Positions 33,924-42,592 of a stretch of DNA of 64,000 nucleotides are shown one piece after another. Below the pieces are notes generated by a model that was not told where the DNA came from, ran no database searches, and saw nothing but the letters and a program-made list of their open reading frames with translations. Source of the DNA: Vibrio hippocampi (GTDB lineage: Bacteria > Pseudomonadota > Gammaproteobacteria > Enterobacterales > Vibrionaceae); the NCBI RefSeq assembly GCF_921292975.1, contig NZ_CAKLCM010000002.1, positions 2,351,901-2,415,900 of the forward strand, read 5' to 3'. Position 1 is the stretch's first letter, and the number at the start of each line of letters is the position of its first letter. The position numbers and the translations under genes were made by a program.

Positions 33924-34225
33924 AAGTATTACTTACCATCGCCAAGCTTTGCTTTGCCTTTATTTGGTTCATCCTGATTTTAAATATTTTTTATCCGTTT
34001 CCCGGTAAAGGAGCAATTGCCCTTTACATTATGGGGGCATTTCTATTCCTGATGCATGGTTTACAAACGCTGATCTTCTTAGGCGCATTTGGGGACAAGT
34101 TGAAATTATCCTCTTGGGAAAAGTACTCCATACTGATTTTTGGTATCTTTGCACTGCTGGATATACGCCAAAAGTATATGATGGCACCAGCCGAAGAAAC
34201 GCCCGCCGAAGACAAAAGCGAATAA
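33920..34225 (+). CDS. yhhL: DUF1145 membrane protein YhhL
   Basis: Function unknown. A protein of about 101 residues with three hydrophobic segments (AFIWFILILNIFYPF, LYIMGAFLFLMHGLQTLIF and YSILIFGIFALLDI) and a charged C-terminal tail. The start is the GTG at 33920, overlapping the rsmD stop (GTGA), so it is coupled to rsmD. The rsmD-yhhL pairing is conserved in E. coli and vibrios. Confidence 0.88.
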   Translation: MKVLLTIAKLCFAFIWFILILNIFYPFPGKGAIALYIMGAFLFLMHGLQTLIFLGAFGDKLKLSSWEKYSILIFGIFALLDIRQKYMMAPAEETPAEDKSE

Positions 34226-34227
34226 AT

Positions 34228-34267
34228 AAAACAGTAAGGCCACCTTTTGAGGTGGCCTTACTGTTTT
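34228..34267. terminator. Bidirectional terminator after rsmD-yhhL
   Basis: Perfect 17-bp stem AAAACAGTAAGGCCACC with its complement and loop TTTTGA. Serves yhhL and possibly convergent yhgN. Confidence 0.94.
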
Positions 34268-34291
34268 AGATTGAATCCATTGGATTTGCAG

Positions 34292-34355
34292 ATTCGTTAA
34301 CCGTCAATTTCGTTAACCAACCATTTCGTTAACCAGCAATTTCCTTAACCGCCAA
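34292..34355. repeat. Four 16-bp tandem repeats at the yhgN 3' end
   Basis: Units start at 34292, 34308, 34324 and 34340 with the common pattern TTTCGTTAACCAGCAA. The last unit contains the yhgN stop codon and its final Gly-Gly codons, so the array probably grew out of the gene end. Confidence 0.9.
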
Positions 34356-34932
34356 TATAGCTCCTCACTCCATTCAGGAACATCTGCGTGGAGATCATGA
34401 CCAGTAATAACCCCATCAACCTTTCTACTGCTTTTAAGCCTCGTTCACCCAACAGCTTATTAAAAAAGTCATAGAACATAAGAATCAAAAAGGTCGCTCC
34501 CCAGGCAAGCAAGACCGCTAGGGACATCTCTTGTAATGCATCTGGATTTTGAGATGACAACAACAGAAGTGACGCAATCACCGAGGGACCGGCGAGCATC
34601 GGGATGGCCATAGGAACAATAAATGGTTCCTCACCTGCCGCCAACCCTGTGACGCTGCCAGCCTGAGGAAATATCATCCGAATCGCAATGATAAATAGAA
34701 TAATACCGCCGGAGATACTTAAGGTTTCAGGCTCAACGTGTAAGAAACTAAGGATGCTCTTACCTGCAAACAAGAAAAGCATCAAAATCACTAATGCAAA
34801 GCAGAGTTCTCGAATCAACACCTTTCGACGGCGTTTGGGATCTAGGTGTTTAAGAATAGAGAGGACAATCGGAAGGTTGCCCAGCGGATCCATGATAAGA
34901 AACAGCATGGTAGCCGCAGATAGAATATCCAT
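34345..34932 (-). CDS. yhgN: MarC/NAAT family inner-membrane protein YhgN
   Basis: Integral membrane protein of the MarC family; a neutral amino-acid transport role is suggested for relatives but not proven for YhgN. It has 195 residues with about six membrane helices. The family motif LFLIMDPLGNLPI is near the N-terminus and VPMAIPMLAGPSVIA in the middle. The gene ends inside a 16-bp tandem repeat array. Confidence 0.9.
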   Translation of the reverse strand: MDILSAATMLFLIMDPLGNLPIVLSILKHLDPKRRRKVLIRELCFALVILMLFLFAGKSILSFLHVEPETLSISGGIILFIIAIRMIFPQAGSVTGLAAGEEPFIVPMAIPMLAGPSVIASLLLLSSQNPDALQEMSLAVLLAWGATFLILMFYDFFNKLLGERGLKAVERLMGLLLVMISTQMFLNGVRSYIGG

Positions 34933-35063
34933 GAGTAAAGCCTGCTAGCGAATAAAAGCCGCCATTGTATACTGAAGTGGTTCACAGGTGCATTCATCAA
35001 ATCATTATTATCAATAGGCTGAGCTAAAATCGGCTATTTATCTTAACAATAATCACACAAGGC

Positions 35064-35300
35064 TTAATGAGAGCAAACACGCTCTAGGTTTAGATGCCAA
35101 ACCCCTTCTTTTTCGACCACTTTCTGATTTTGAACAAAAAAGCTAAATAGCGAATCTAAATCAAATCCTTCACGGCTACAGGTGTGGAAAGAGACTTCTT
35201 CACCAAATTGTTCTTTGACCTCAGCGACTAAGCTTTCACGAGTCATTGGTTGTTGTTTAAGAAGATTAAGTACTTTGTGAGCATGAACATTTGTCGACAT
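35064..35300 (-). CDS. YecH family metal-binding protein
   Basis: Short protein (78 residues) of the YecH family, annotated as metal binding from its His and Cys residues; the physiological role is unknown. Visible residues include the N-terminal NVHAHKVLNLL, FHTCSREGFDLDSLFSFF and C-terminal VCSH. No neighbour points to a pathway. Confidence 0.8.
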   Translation of the reverse strand: MSTNVHAHKVLNLLKQQPMTRESLVAEVKEQFGEEVSFHTCSREGFDLDSLFSFFVQNQKVVEKEGVWHLNLERVCSH

Positions 35301-35396
35301 GATGTGCCTATATAATTGGAACGTTATAATTGAAGTGTTCTAAAGCTAGAATCATAGCGATTAGCAATAATAAGGCGATGATCTAGCGCAAATCGG

Positions 35397-36020
35397 CTAG
35401 GCAAATATCGAAGCGACCATCAAGGTATGGGCAAGATAATACCCGCCAACTAACCCATAATGAGCCTGCTTTGTCGGGAATCGATAGCCGTTGAGAGCAA
35501 ATAGAATCGCCGTCAACGCCAATACTAACGATCCGACAAAACCCAAGAAAGCATGCGCTGTACTATCGATTAACCAAGCCTCTCCCGCCATACATACCAA
35601 AGTCAATAAACAGAGTGTCATCACTGTTGTGGGTATAAGCAACGACTCTAACTTGGGAAGCAGCATCAATAGAGTCACAATGGCAACGCAGAGAAACAGT
35701 ACAGGAAACCACAAGACAAGTTGTTGGCTATCTAACGGAATGGCAAATGCCACTGCATACATCAAGGCACCGACCAAAAAGCCGATCACAGTAATATTTC
35801 TTAAGTGATAAACGTGCCAAATTAGGTTGCTGATCGAGAAAACGGCGAGCGCCGCGACAAACCATCCCCATGAGAGATCGTGAGGGTTGCTGTTAATCAT
35901 TTGAATAAGTAGCAAACTATGAGAAAGGAAACTAAAAATAATGCAGCGGGTTTTATCGCCTTTTTCTATCGCAAATAGGTATAACAAACACGATAAAAAG
36001 ATCGCTAACCAACTCCACAT
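35397..36020 (-). CDS. YhhN family membrane protein (lysoplasmalogenase-like)
   Basis: Polytopic membrane protein of 207 residues with about eight hydrophobic segments. Its pattern, and its location near rsmD-yhhL, fit the YhhN/TMEM86 family, some members of which hydrolyse lysoplasmalogen; activity here is inferred. I choose the ATG at 36020 (MWSWLAIF) behind a GGCGGG stretch; the frame is open five codons further. Confidence 0.7.
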   Translation of the reverse strand: MWSWLAIFLSCLLYLFAIEKGDKTRCIIFSFLSHSLLLIQMINSNPHDLSWGWFVAALAVFSISNLIWHVYHLRNITVIGFLVGALMYAVAFAIPLDSQQLVLWFPVLFLCVAIVTLLMLLPKLESLLIPTTVMTLCLLTLVCMAGEAWLIDSTAHAFLGFVGSLVLALTAILFALNGYRFPTKQAHYGLVGGYYLAHTLMVASIFA

Positions 36021-36244
36021 AAGCCCGCCTTTCACATCACAGTTCGACCAGTTTATGAGGCCTTACTGTGATGTCCAGCTTAAATAATGAAAAATGGTAC
36101 TTATCTTATGATTTGTGTGGTTTTTTATACAATTAGATCAGGTAAACAAAGGCTAATACTGTGTGAATCAGACGAGAGCCAGACGAACTCTCTCACGTAA
36201 CGAGTCTTTGACCACCGAGTCTACTTTATTGCTACATCAAAGGA

Positions 36245-36616
36245 TTATTTAAGAATGATATGCTGCACTTTTTCCCAGTGGATATAATAAAACCCAAGCG
36301 CAATGAGTGTAATGAGTGCCATCAAGCCCACCGCTGTTTTCCATATAAAACGACTGCTTCTTGGGGTCAGTTCTTGTTCACACTCATCGCAGGCCTGCAA
36401 GAAACTGGAGCGATCCTCAAGTTTATAATCGTCTTCGTGTACAACCTTGTTTCTTATCGTAGCAATATAACGCAGCTTACTGATCACATGATGCGGTAAA
36501 CGCTCTTCACAACTGGTGACCAACTGGTGTAATCCCTTGCCATCGGCTCGATATTGTTGACGAAGCAGCTTTTCAAGACGCTTTGTTCTTAGTACTACTC
36601 GTTCAATGTCGGACAT
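36245..36616 (-). CDS. DUF4145-like protein with C-terminal membrane anchor
   Basis: Function unknown. The 123-residue protein has an N-terminal helical domain with LEKLLRQQYRADGKGLHQL and LRYIATIRNKVVHEDDY, the R(x)nVVHE pattern of DUF4145/HEPN-like folds. One C-terminal membrane helix follows (AVGLMALITLIALGFYYIHW). The ATG at 36616 follows a strong SD, AGGAGG. HEPN-like domains are often RNases in toxin systems, but no antitoxin partner is adjacent and the catalytic motif is not clearly present. Confidence 0.65.
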   Translation of the reverse strand: MSDIERVVLRTKRLEKLLRQQYRADGKGLHQLVTSCEERLPHHVISKLRYIATIRNKVVHEDDYKLEDRSSFLQACDECEQELTPRSSRFIWKTAVGLMALITLIALGFYYIHWEKVQHIILK

Positions 36617-36796
36617 CGTATTCCTCCTACCACTCAATCATGGCCATTGCCTAAGTGGTCAATGATGATCAACTTCCATCATTGTGTCCCAAATAAAGCC
36701 AAAATTCGACTAAAGCTAAGTAAATTCAAGTAAAGATGTAACCCACATCAAGGTCGTGATAATTTACCTTTCAAACCAATGTGTAAGGATACCTCT

Positions 36797-37816
36797 ATGT
36801 CGATCAAACATTCCCTTAATCGACTCATTATATTGACACTTAGTTTGGCAATAGTTCCAGCTTGCAGCGCAAAAAACTATCAAGGCAAAATCAATGATGC
36901 CGAGGTACACCTCGTTGACTACTTCCAAAATAGCGCGGGCACACAAGCTCTAATCGCGAACATGGATAAGTTAAATATAGAACACTCCATCGTCATGGGC
37001 TTACCTGTTATCAAAAAGTGGTCTAGCACCGAGCCTATGCCACCGCGCTTTGTTTATGGGGATGATACGCCGGTTTATTACTATTCATACACTGACGAGT
37101 TAGTGGCTCGCGGAATTGAGTCTCTTGCTAAAAATGACCAAAAACGGCTGCATCCATTCTTAAGTGGCTTTAACACCACCGACCTCAATGCCGCAGAGCA
37201 TATCGAGCGAGAGCTTGAATATCGTCCCGGATTTTGGCAAGGCATTGGTGAAATTATTACGCGACATGATTTATTGACTGCATTAACACCAGGTGAGAAG
37301 CCAAGAGCGAATCATCCAGCCTTGACCAAGGTCTACACGCTAGCCGCCAAGCATCAACTTCCCGTGTTGTTGCACACCAACATCACTTCCCAGCGAGAAA
37401 ATCAGCCTATTTATCTTGATGAGCTAAAGCAGGTGCTGCATCAGCACCCAGACACTCACTTTATTTGGGCGCATGCCGGCACTACAGCGACACTAACACG
37501 TAATCTCGATATGGCGTTCCTGTACTCTACCGTCTCTAAGTTGCTTGCGGACTACCCCAACCTATCAATATTGGCGTCTTGGTCCTTGGCGGATGTAATG
37601 ATACCAAAAGGGAAAGTAGACAAACGCTGGCTTAAACTGGTGAACGACTATCCGGATAGGTTTATGATCGGCAGTGATGTTGTTGGCTCTTTTGATTACC
37701 AATACACCTCATTAGCGCTTTGGTTCCCACTTCTCAATGCACTACCTACAGAGACAGCCCATCGAGTCGCTTATCAAAATATCTTAGATGCTTTACCAGC
37801 CAATCAGAGCCATTAA
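36797..37816 (+). CDS. Amidohydrolase-family lipoprotein
   Basis: Probable periplasmic metal-dependent hydrolase of the amidohydrolase-2 type. The 339-residue protein begins with a lipoprotein signal (lipobox VPAC, Cys about residue 23). The TIM-barrel part shows LLHTNITS, FIWAHAGTTA and a C-terminal MIGSDVVG, consistent with metal-binding His and Asp residues. The usual N-terminal HxH is replaced by VHLVDY, so the metal site may be atypical. The ATG at 36797 follows TAAGGA. Monocistronic, with its own terminator. Substrate unknown. Confidence 0.8.
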   Translation: MSIKHSLNRLIILTLSLAIVPACSAKNYQGKINDAEVHLVDYFQNSAGTQALIANMDKLNIEHSIVMGLPVIKKWSSTEPMPPRFVYGDDTPVYYYSYTDELVARGIESLAKNDQKRLHPFLSGFNTTDLNAAEHIERELEYRPGFWQGIGEIITRHDLLTALTPGEKPRANHPALTKVYTLAAKHQLPVLLHTNITSQRENQPIYLDELKQVLHQHPDTHFIWAHAGTTATLTRNLDMAFLYSTVSKLLADYPNLSILASWSLADVMIPKGKVDKRWLKLVNDYPDRFMIGSDVVGSFDYQYTSLALWFPLLNALPTETAHRVAYQNILDALPANQSH

Positions 37817-37854
37817 AAATCGTGGAAGGAAATAGTACTCCTTCCACGATTTTT
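37815..37854 (+). terminator. Terminator of the amidohydrolase gene
   Basis: A 16-bp stem AAAAATCGTGGAAGGA with its complement and an 8-base loop, overlapping the stop codon and followed by T residues. Confidence 0.93.
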
Positions 37855-37856
37855 TA

Positions 37857-37920
37857 CTTCAAGTAGTTTAGATATCAAATAGCTTAAATATCAAATAACT
37901 CAAGTTTCAAATAACTTAGG
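37857..37920. repeat. Four degenerate 16-bp tandem repeats
   Basis: Units start at 37857, 37873, 37889 and 37905 with the common pattern TATCAAATAACTTAAG. They follow the amidohydrolase terminator directly. Confidence 0.85.
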
Positions 37921-38003
37921 AACGGTCAGCTCCGTTGGTTTAACGCTGTTGGTTAAGTTCAACGAGCTGAGAGCGGTTAGTCGAAAGAAACTCACTATAA
38001 CGA

Positions 38004-39236
38004 CTAAACGGAAGCAGCCTGCATTTTTTGAGTCCAGTTCTGAGCATCTGCCAACGCAGCAAACACATCATCTTGAGTCACACCCAGTTGCACCCTGAGT
38101 TTTTCCATACCTTGCCAATCAGCCAATTCAAAACACTCACCAAGCAACAATAGCTGACCATACGGTCCTTCGCGTCGTAGCAAAGCCATCTTGATATCTT
38201 CCGCAAGAGGGATTTTTTTCATCAGCTGAGCGATCGGAATGTCCATAATGGCATCAAGGATTGAAAATAGACCGATCATAAAAGCCTGCTCTCTATGTGA
38301 GCGCAACCCTTCATGACGACTCATTAAGCGGCAAAAGTGCGCTCGCTGTAGAGAGAGTTCATACAACGCTTTCGGTTTACCACGAGAAACAAAAGAAGCG
38401 ACAGCCAGAGACACAAAGAGCTTTAACTGCTCTTGCCCAAGATAGACGAGTGCTTGACGAAATGATGAGATTTCTGTCTCCAGTCGATTGCCCATATTAT
38501 TGACAAACTTGAGTAGCTTATAAGACAGAGTCACATCTTTAGACACAATTTGCTCGATGCGGTCAAAGTCCACTTCAGGTAGGCACACTTGATGGAACAA
38601 CTCCATGGCAACCACCTGTTCTGAGCTCACATAAACCTGTTTTTTTATGATCGGCTTGCTAAAAAAGAACCCTTGAAAAAAACTAAAACCGGCCTGCTTC
38701 GCCGCTTGAAAATCTTGGTCAGTTTCCACTTTTTCAGCGAGATAACGGCGTGAGCTTCCCTGTTTTTGCTGCTTCACAACAAACTCGCAGGCTTTATCTA
38801 TCCCCATAGCCATCACATCAAGCTTAACAATATGGACAAAAGGTAAGAATCGCTCCCACTCTTCGCTAAAAGCAAAATCATCAAGCGCAATCAAGTAGCC
38901 GTTTTGGCGCAACTCACGGACAGCCTCGAGCAGTTCATCATTTGGAGTACAAGTTTCAAGCACTTCAACCACGATAGTGTCTTTGGGAAGACTGAGTGGC
39001 AAACGTCGAACTAAGCTTTGATGAGGAAAATTAATGAAACATCGAGATTTAGAATCATCCTCTTGCCCTACCGATAGATAATTTTCTGCAATTAGTCGAT
39101 AGGTTGAACGGTCTGGCGCTACATGGGTGGGAAAAGCATTGTTTTCGCCATCGCGAAACAGCAACTCATGACCAATGGTCATTGAACGAGCATTGAAAAT
39201 AGGTTGTCTTGCAACGTAAGTAGTGAATGCTTCCAT
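38004..39236 (-). CDS. EAL-HDOD signalling protein (CdgJ/YuxH type)
   Basis: Cytosolic protein of 410 residues. The N-terminal EAL-like domain starts with YVARQPIFNARSMTIGHELLFRD, where the canonical EAL is replaced by ELL. It continues with IALDDFAFSEEW and IVKLDVMA. A C-terminal HDOD domain follows (FVNNMGNRLETEISSFRQALVYLGQEQL in segments). In V. cholerae a similar protein, CdgJ, affects motility and cyclic-di-GMP. The altered EAL motif raises the possibility of a non-catalytic sensor. The gene precedes no obvious partner; lysE-type gene lies upstream after 11 bases. Confidence 0.85.
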   Translation of the reverse strand: MEAFTTYVARQPIFNARSMTIGHELLFRDGENNAFPTHVAPDRSTYRLIAENYLSVGQEDDSKSRCFINFPHQSLVRRLPLSLPKDTIVVEVLETCTPNDELLEAVRELRQNGYLIALDDFAFSEEWERFLPFVHIVKLDVMAMGIDKACEFVVKQQKQGSSRRYLAEKVETDQDFQAAKQAGFSFFQGFFFSKPIIKKQVYVSSEQVVAMELFHQVCLPEVDFDRIEQIVSKDVTLSYKLLKFVNNMGNRLETEISSFRQALVYLGQEQLKLFVSLAVASFVSRGKPKALYELSLQRAHFCRLMSRHEGLRSHREQAFMIGLFSILDAIMDIPIAQLMKKIPLAEDIKMALLRREGPYGQLLLLGECFELADWQGMEKLRVQLGVTQDDVFAALADAQNWTQKMQAASV

Positions 39237-39247
39237 AACTTCCTAAT

Positions 39248-39865
39248 CTAAGCTTTAGCTGTGGCTAACAACGCAGCACAGCCAACAAACATGGAGCCAA
39301 ATAACTTATTTATTCTTGTCATCGCTTTCTGTGAGCGAATAAAGCGTCCCATTTGCGCAGCAAGAGACGTGTAACCAAGCATCACCATGCCATCTATAAT
39401 AATAGTTGTCGCGCCTAAGATAAGAAGTTGGTTAGCTTGATCACCTTTCGGGTCTATAAATTGTGGAAAAAGTGCCACCAAAAAGACGATCGACTTGGGA
39501 TTGGTGAGATTAATAAAACAAGCGGTTTTTAACATCGAGAATGCGGATAGCGGTTTATCTTCTATCTGAGTAGTCAAGGCGCTTCTATCACGCCACTTTT
39601 GAATACCTAACCAAACTAGGTAAAACGCGCCAACCCACTTAATGACGGTAAAAGCCATCGCAGATTTAGCCACAATCGCCCCGATACCCGCGCCAACGAG
39701 AACAATATGAAACAACAAACCAAGCTGTAAACCCGCTATCGCCATTAAGGACTTTCTGGTTCCGTAGTTAATACCATTACTAATAGAGTTCACCGTCCCA
39801 GACCCCGGAGCTAAGCTAAATACGATAGCGGTAACGACATAAGCGAGCCAAATATGATAATCCAT
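39248..39865 (-). CDS. LysE/RhtB family exporter
   Basis: Inner-membrane amino-acid or small-metabolite exporter with about six helices and 205 residues. The family motif SLAPGSGTVNSISNG is near the N-terminus (usual form APGPxxxxV, here PGSGTV). LTNPKSIVFLVALFPQF is the second signature. Substrate unknown. It lies 11 bases upstream of the EAL-HDOD gene in the same direction. Confidence 0.88.
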   Translation of the reverse strand: MDYHIWLAYVVTAIVFSLAPGSGTVNSISNGINYGTRKSLMAIAGLQLGLLFHIVLVGAGIGAIVAKSAMAFTVIKWVGAFYLVWLGIQKWRDRSALTTQIEDKPLSAFSMLKTACFINLTNPKSIVFLVALFPQFIDPKGDQANQLLILGATTIIIDGMVMLGYTSLAAQMGRFIRSQKAMTRINKLFGSMFVGCAALLATAKA

Positions 39866-39977
39866 TTCATTTCCTTACTACGATTTTCATCTTATCCTTA
39901 GGCGGTAGACACCAGCGATGACCCACAACCTATTCAATATGCGTCGCTTTTATGAGAATCAAACAACGGAATCACCC

Positions 39978-40961
39978 ATGACAACATCAACTGGCGATCA
40001 CTTTACCTTTACTCAAGAACATAATTTCACTGACGTTATGATGAAACAGATTGCACCATTTTGGGCAAAACGCCAAGAAGGTTTTCATACGACACGTGAT
40101 AAGGTAAATGTATTCTGGTGTCATATCACTGACAAAGCAAACACTAAGGCAATTTTTGTTGTCAATGGGCGAATTGAATCAAGCTATAAATACCAAGAGC
40201 TGTTTTTTGATCTGTTTCAACAAGGGTATAACATCTACTCGTTCGATCATCGAGGACAAGGTTTATCCGACCGTATGGCACCCAATCCAGAAATGGGACA
40301 TGTGGAAAGCTTTGATGATTATCTACAGGATATGGACGAGATCATTGAACTCTTCAATCTAGCTCAATATGAACAATGCCATCTACTGGCTCATTCTATG
40401 GGCGGCAACATAGCCACGCGTTACATTCAGACTCGTGCCCATCATCCATTCAGTAAAATCGCCCTCAGTGCCCCTATGTATGGGGTTAACCTAGCTTGGT
40501 ATCTCAAACCCATCGCCGCGTTAGTGGCTCAAGCGATGACCTACGGCAACTCAAAACCTACCTACGCGCCCGGGTACAAGGGTTACAACCCAAAACCTTT
40601 TGCTGACAACCCGCTATCACAAAGTGAGGTTCGCTATCGTTGGTTCCGCGAGTTGTATGAGCAAAAGCCCAAGATGAAACTGGGTGGTCCAAGTACTCGC
40701 TGGGTTTGGCAAGGCTTGGTTTCTTCCCGAAAATGCCTCCAGCACTCGGAACAAATCACTATCCCTCTACTGCTAGTTCAAGCCGGGGCTGACACGATTG
40801 TGAGCAACCAAGCTCAAGATGAGTTTATCTCTAAACTCAAAGCCAGCAATTCTTCGTGTCAATTGCTCTCTGTGAGCGAAGCGAAACATGAAATATTGTT
40901 TGAAGCCGACCAATATCGTAACCCTGCATTGGAAGCGATAAGTCAGTTTTTTATAAGCTAA
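39978..40961 (+). CDS. pldB: Alpha/beta hydrolase, lysophospholipase L2-like
   Basis: Serine hydrolase of about 327 residues that in this family releases fatty acids from lysophospholipids. The oxyanion/strand motif FDHRGQGLSD and nucleophile elbow LAHSMGGN (catalytic Ser) are clear. The acid lies in QAGADTIV and the His in EAKHEILFE. I use the ATG at 39978; the frame opens at 39918. It is upstream of a HAD phosphatase (yigL), the same pairing as pldB-yigL in E. coli. Confidence 0.88.
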   Translation: MTTSTGDHFTFTQEHNFTDVMMKQIAPFWAKRQEGFHTTRDKVNVFWCHITDKANTKAIFVVNGRIESSYKYQELFFDLFQQGYNIYSFDHRGQGLSDRMAPNPEMGHVESFDDYLQDMDEIIELFNLAQYEQCHLLAHSMGGNIATRYIQTRAHHPFSKIALSAPMYGVNLAWYLKPIAALVAQAMTYGNSKPTYAPGYKGYNPKPFADNPLSQSEVRYRWFRELYEQKPKMKLGGPSTRWVWQGLVSSRKCLQHSEQITIPLLLVQAGADTIVSNQAQDEFISKLKASNSSCQLLSVSEAKHEILFEADQYRNPALEAISQFFIS

Positions 40962-41126
40962 GCGCAGCTCCATCAGAAAATAGGGAAAGTCTCACCATAA
41001 TAGGTTTACCCTCTTTCTTGCTACCCGTTTCTTATACAATGGTCTTGCTTCAATAACATACCCTCAAAATCCCCGGTCCAGTGTCATTCCCCGCAACTTT
41101 GGACTGGGTTTAAAATAGAGAACATT

Positions 41127-41966
41127 ATGAGCCAAATTAACGATTCTTTTGACCATCAGTCCATCCAAATTGTTGCTTCTGATCTTGATGGGACGCTGCT
41201 ATCACCCAACCATCGGTTAAGTGACTATGCTAAACAGACCCTCAAAGCGCTTCATCAACAAGGCTATAACTTTATTTTTGCCACGGGTCGACACCATATT
41301 GATGTTGCAGGCATTCGACAGTCCGTTGGGATCCCTGCCTACATGATCACCTCAAATGGCGCACGCGTACACGATATTGAAGATAACCTGATGTTAGCAG
41401 AGAACATCCAACCAGAAATGGTTCAGGCAATCGTGAATATCATGGCGGAGCCGCATCTGATGGTGCATATCTACCAAGATGATATCTGGTGGGTAAGCCG
41501 AGAAGATGAACACTTGCGCCAATACCATGCTGACCAAGATTATAGCTATCAGATGTTCGATTCCGCCAATGCACCAACCGCGGGGATTGCTAAGATATTC
41601 GTTACTCATCCCGAGCACGACCACGACTATTTGGTGGGCATTGAGACTAAACTCCAGCAAGCGTTTGGTGATCAACTGGCGATTGCTTTCTCGACCCCTT
41701 GGTGTTTGGAAGTAATGGCGAGTGGTGTCTCGAAAGGTCATGCATTGGATATGGTGGCGCAGAAATTAGGCTTCGAACTCAATCACTGCATTGCATTTGG
41801 TGACGGCATGAATGATGTCGAAATGCTCTCTATGGCAGGTAAAGGACTGGTTATGGAGACGGCACATAACAAAGTGAAAGCCGCACTACCTGACAATGAA
41901 GTGATCGGCTCCAACCAGCACGATGCGGTAGCCCAATACTTAGAGCAGCACCTACTGCAGCGATAG
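41127..41966 (+). CDS. yigL: Cof-type HAD phosphatase YigL
   Basis: HAD-superfamily sugar-phosphate phosphatase; E. coli YigL acts on pyridoxal phosphate and phosphosugars. The 279-residue protein has motif I DLDGTLLSP, an N-terminal motif FATGRHHIDV, a C2b cap in the middle and motif IV GDGMNDVEML. It follows pldB after 165 bases. The 3' flank carries a degenerate tandem repeat. Confidence 0.93.
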   Translation: MSQINDSFDHQSIQIVASDLDGTLLSPNHRLSDYAKQTLKALHQQGYNFIFATGRHHIDVAGIRQSVGIPAYMITSNGARVHDIEDNLMLAENIQPEMVQAIVNIMAEPHLMVHIYQDDIWWVSREDEHLRQYHADQDYSYQMFDSANAPTAGIAKIFVTHPEHDHDYLVGIETKLQQAFGDQLAIAFSTPWCLEVMASGVSKGHALDMVAQKLGFELNHCIAFGDGMNDVEMLSMAGKGLVMETAHNKVKAALPDNEVIGSNQHDAVAQYLEQHLLQR

Positions 41967-41985
41967 CGCTCCAATGGTCGTTTTT

Positions 41986-42063
41986 AAAGCCATAGTTTTG
42001 AAAGCCATAGTTCGAAAGCAATTAGTTTTTTTGAAGTCATTAGTTTTTTAAAGCAATGAGTTT
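41986..42063. repeat. Five degenerate tandem units after yigL
   Basis: Units near 41986, 42001, 42015, 42034 and 42051 share the pattern AAAGCCATAGTTTT with changes and T-runs of varying length. They fill most of the gap between convergent yigL and the EVE gene. Confidence 0.75.
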
Positions 42064-42086
42064 ACAACAACAGCGTTGTACACTCT

Positions 42087-42548
42087 TTAGAGTGATCGAG
42101 CCTGCTTTAAAATCACCTGCCATTCAGATTCGGAAACCGGCATGACAGAAAGTCGGTTTCCCCGTTTCACTAGTGCTATGTCCTGCAACTCAGGCAGAGT
42201 CTTGAGCAAGCTCAGTGGAACAATTCGAGCAAACTTTTCCACAAACTGAATGTCTACCATTAGCCAACGTGGTTTTTCGGGATCGGATTTGGGATCGAAA
42301 TAGTCACTACTTGGGTCAAACTGAAAGTGATCCACATACGCGGATTTGGTCACTTGAGCAATACCCGCGACGCCTATCTGTTTGCAAGAAGAGTGGTAAA
42401 TAAACACGTAATCACCCACAGCAATCTGATCTCGAATCATATTCCGTGCTTGATAATTACGCACCCCTTCCCAACACGCTACGTCTTTAACTCGTAGTGT
42501 GTCAATCGAGAACTCGTCGGGCTCTGTTTTAAATAACCAATATGCCAT
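42087..42548 (-). CDS. EVE domain protein
   Basis: Small (153 residues) single-domain protein of the EVE/PUA-like fold, which in relatives binds modified bases in DNA or RNA. Family signatures are YWLFKTEPDEFSIDTL at the N-terminus, WEGVRNYQARN, and DYVFIYHSSC. Role in this organism unknown; EVE proteins are linked to nucleic-acid modification and restriction, but no such genes are adjacent. Confidence 0.9.
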   Translation of the reverse strand: MAYWLFKTEPDEFSIDTLRVKDVACWEGVRNYQARNMIRDQIAVGDYVFIYHSSCKQIGVAGIAQVTKSAYVDHFQFDPSSDYFDPKSDPEKPRWLMVDIQFVEKFARIVPLSLLKTLPELQDIALVKRGNRLSVMPVSESEWQVILKQARSL

Positions 42549-42592
42549 AATAAAAATTACTCACACCGTAAAATGGATTCAGGAAAATCACT

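Noticed and set aside
36245..36616. HEPN toxin of a toxin-antitoxin pair
   Set aside because: There is no adjacent antitoxin gene and the R-x4-6-H catalytic motif is not clear; the protein has a membrane anchor.
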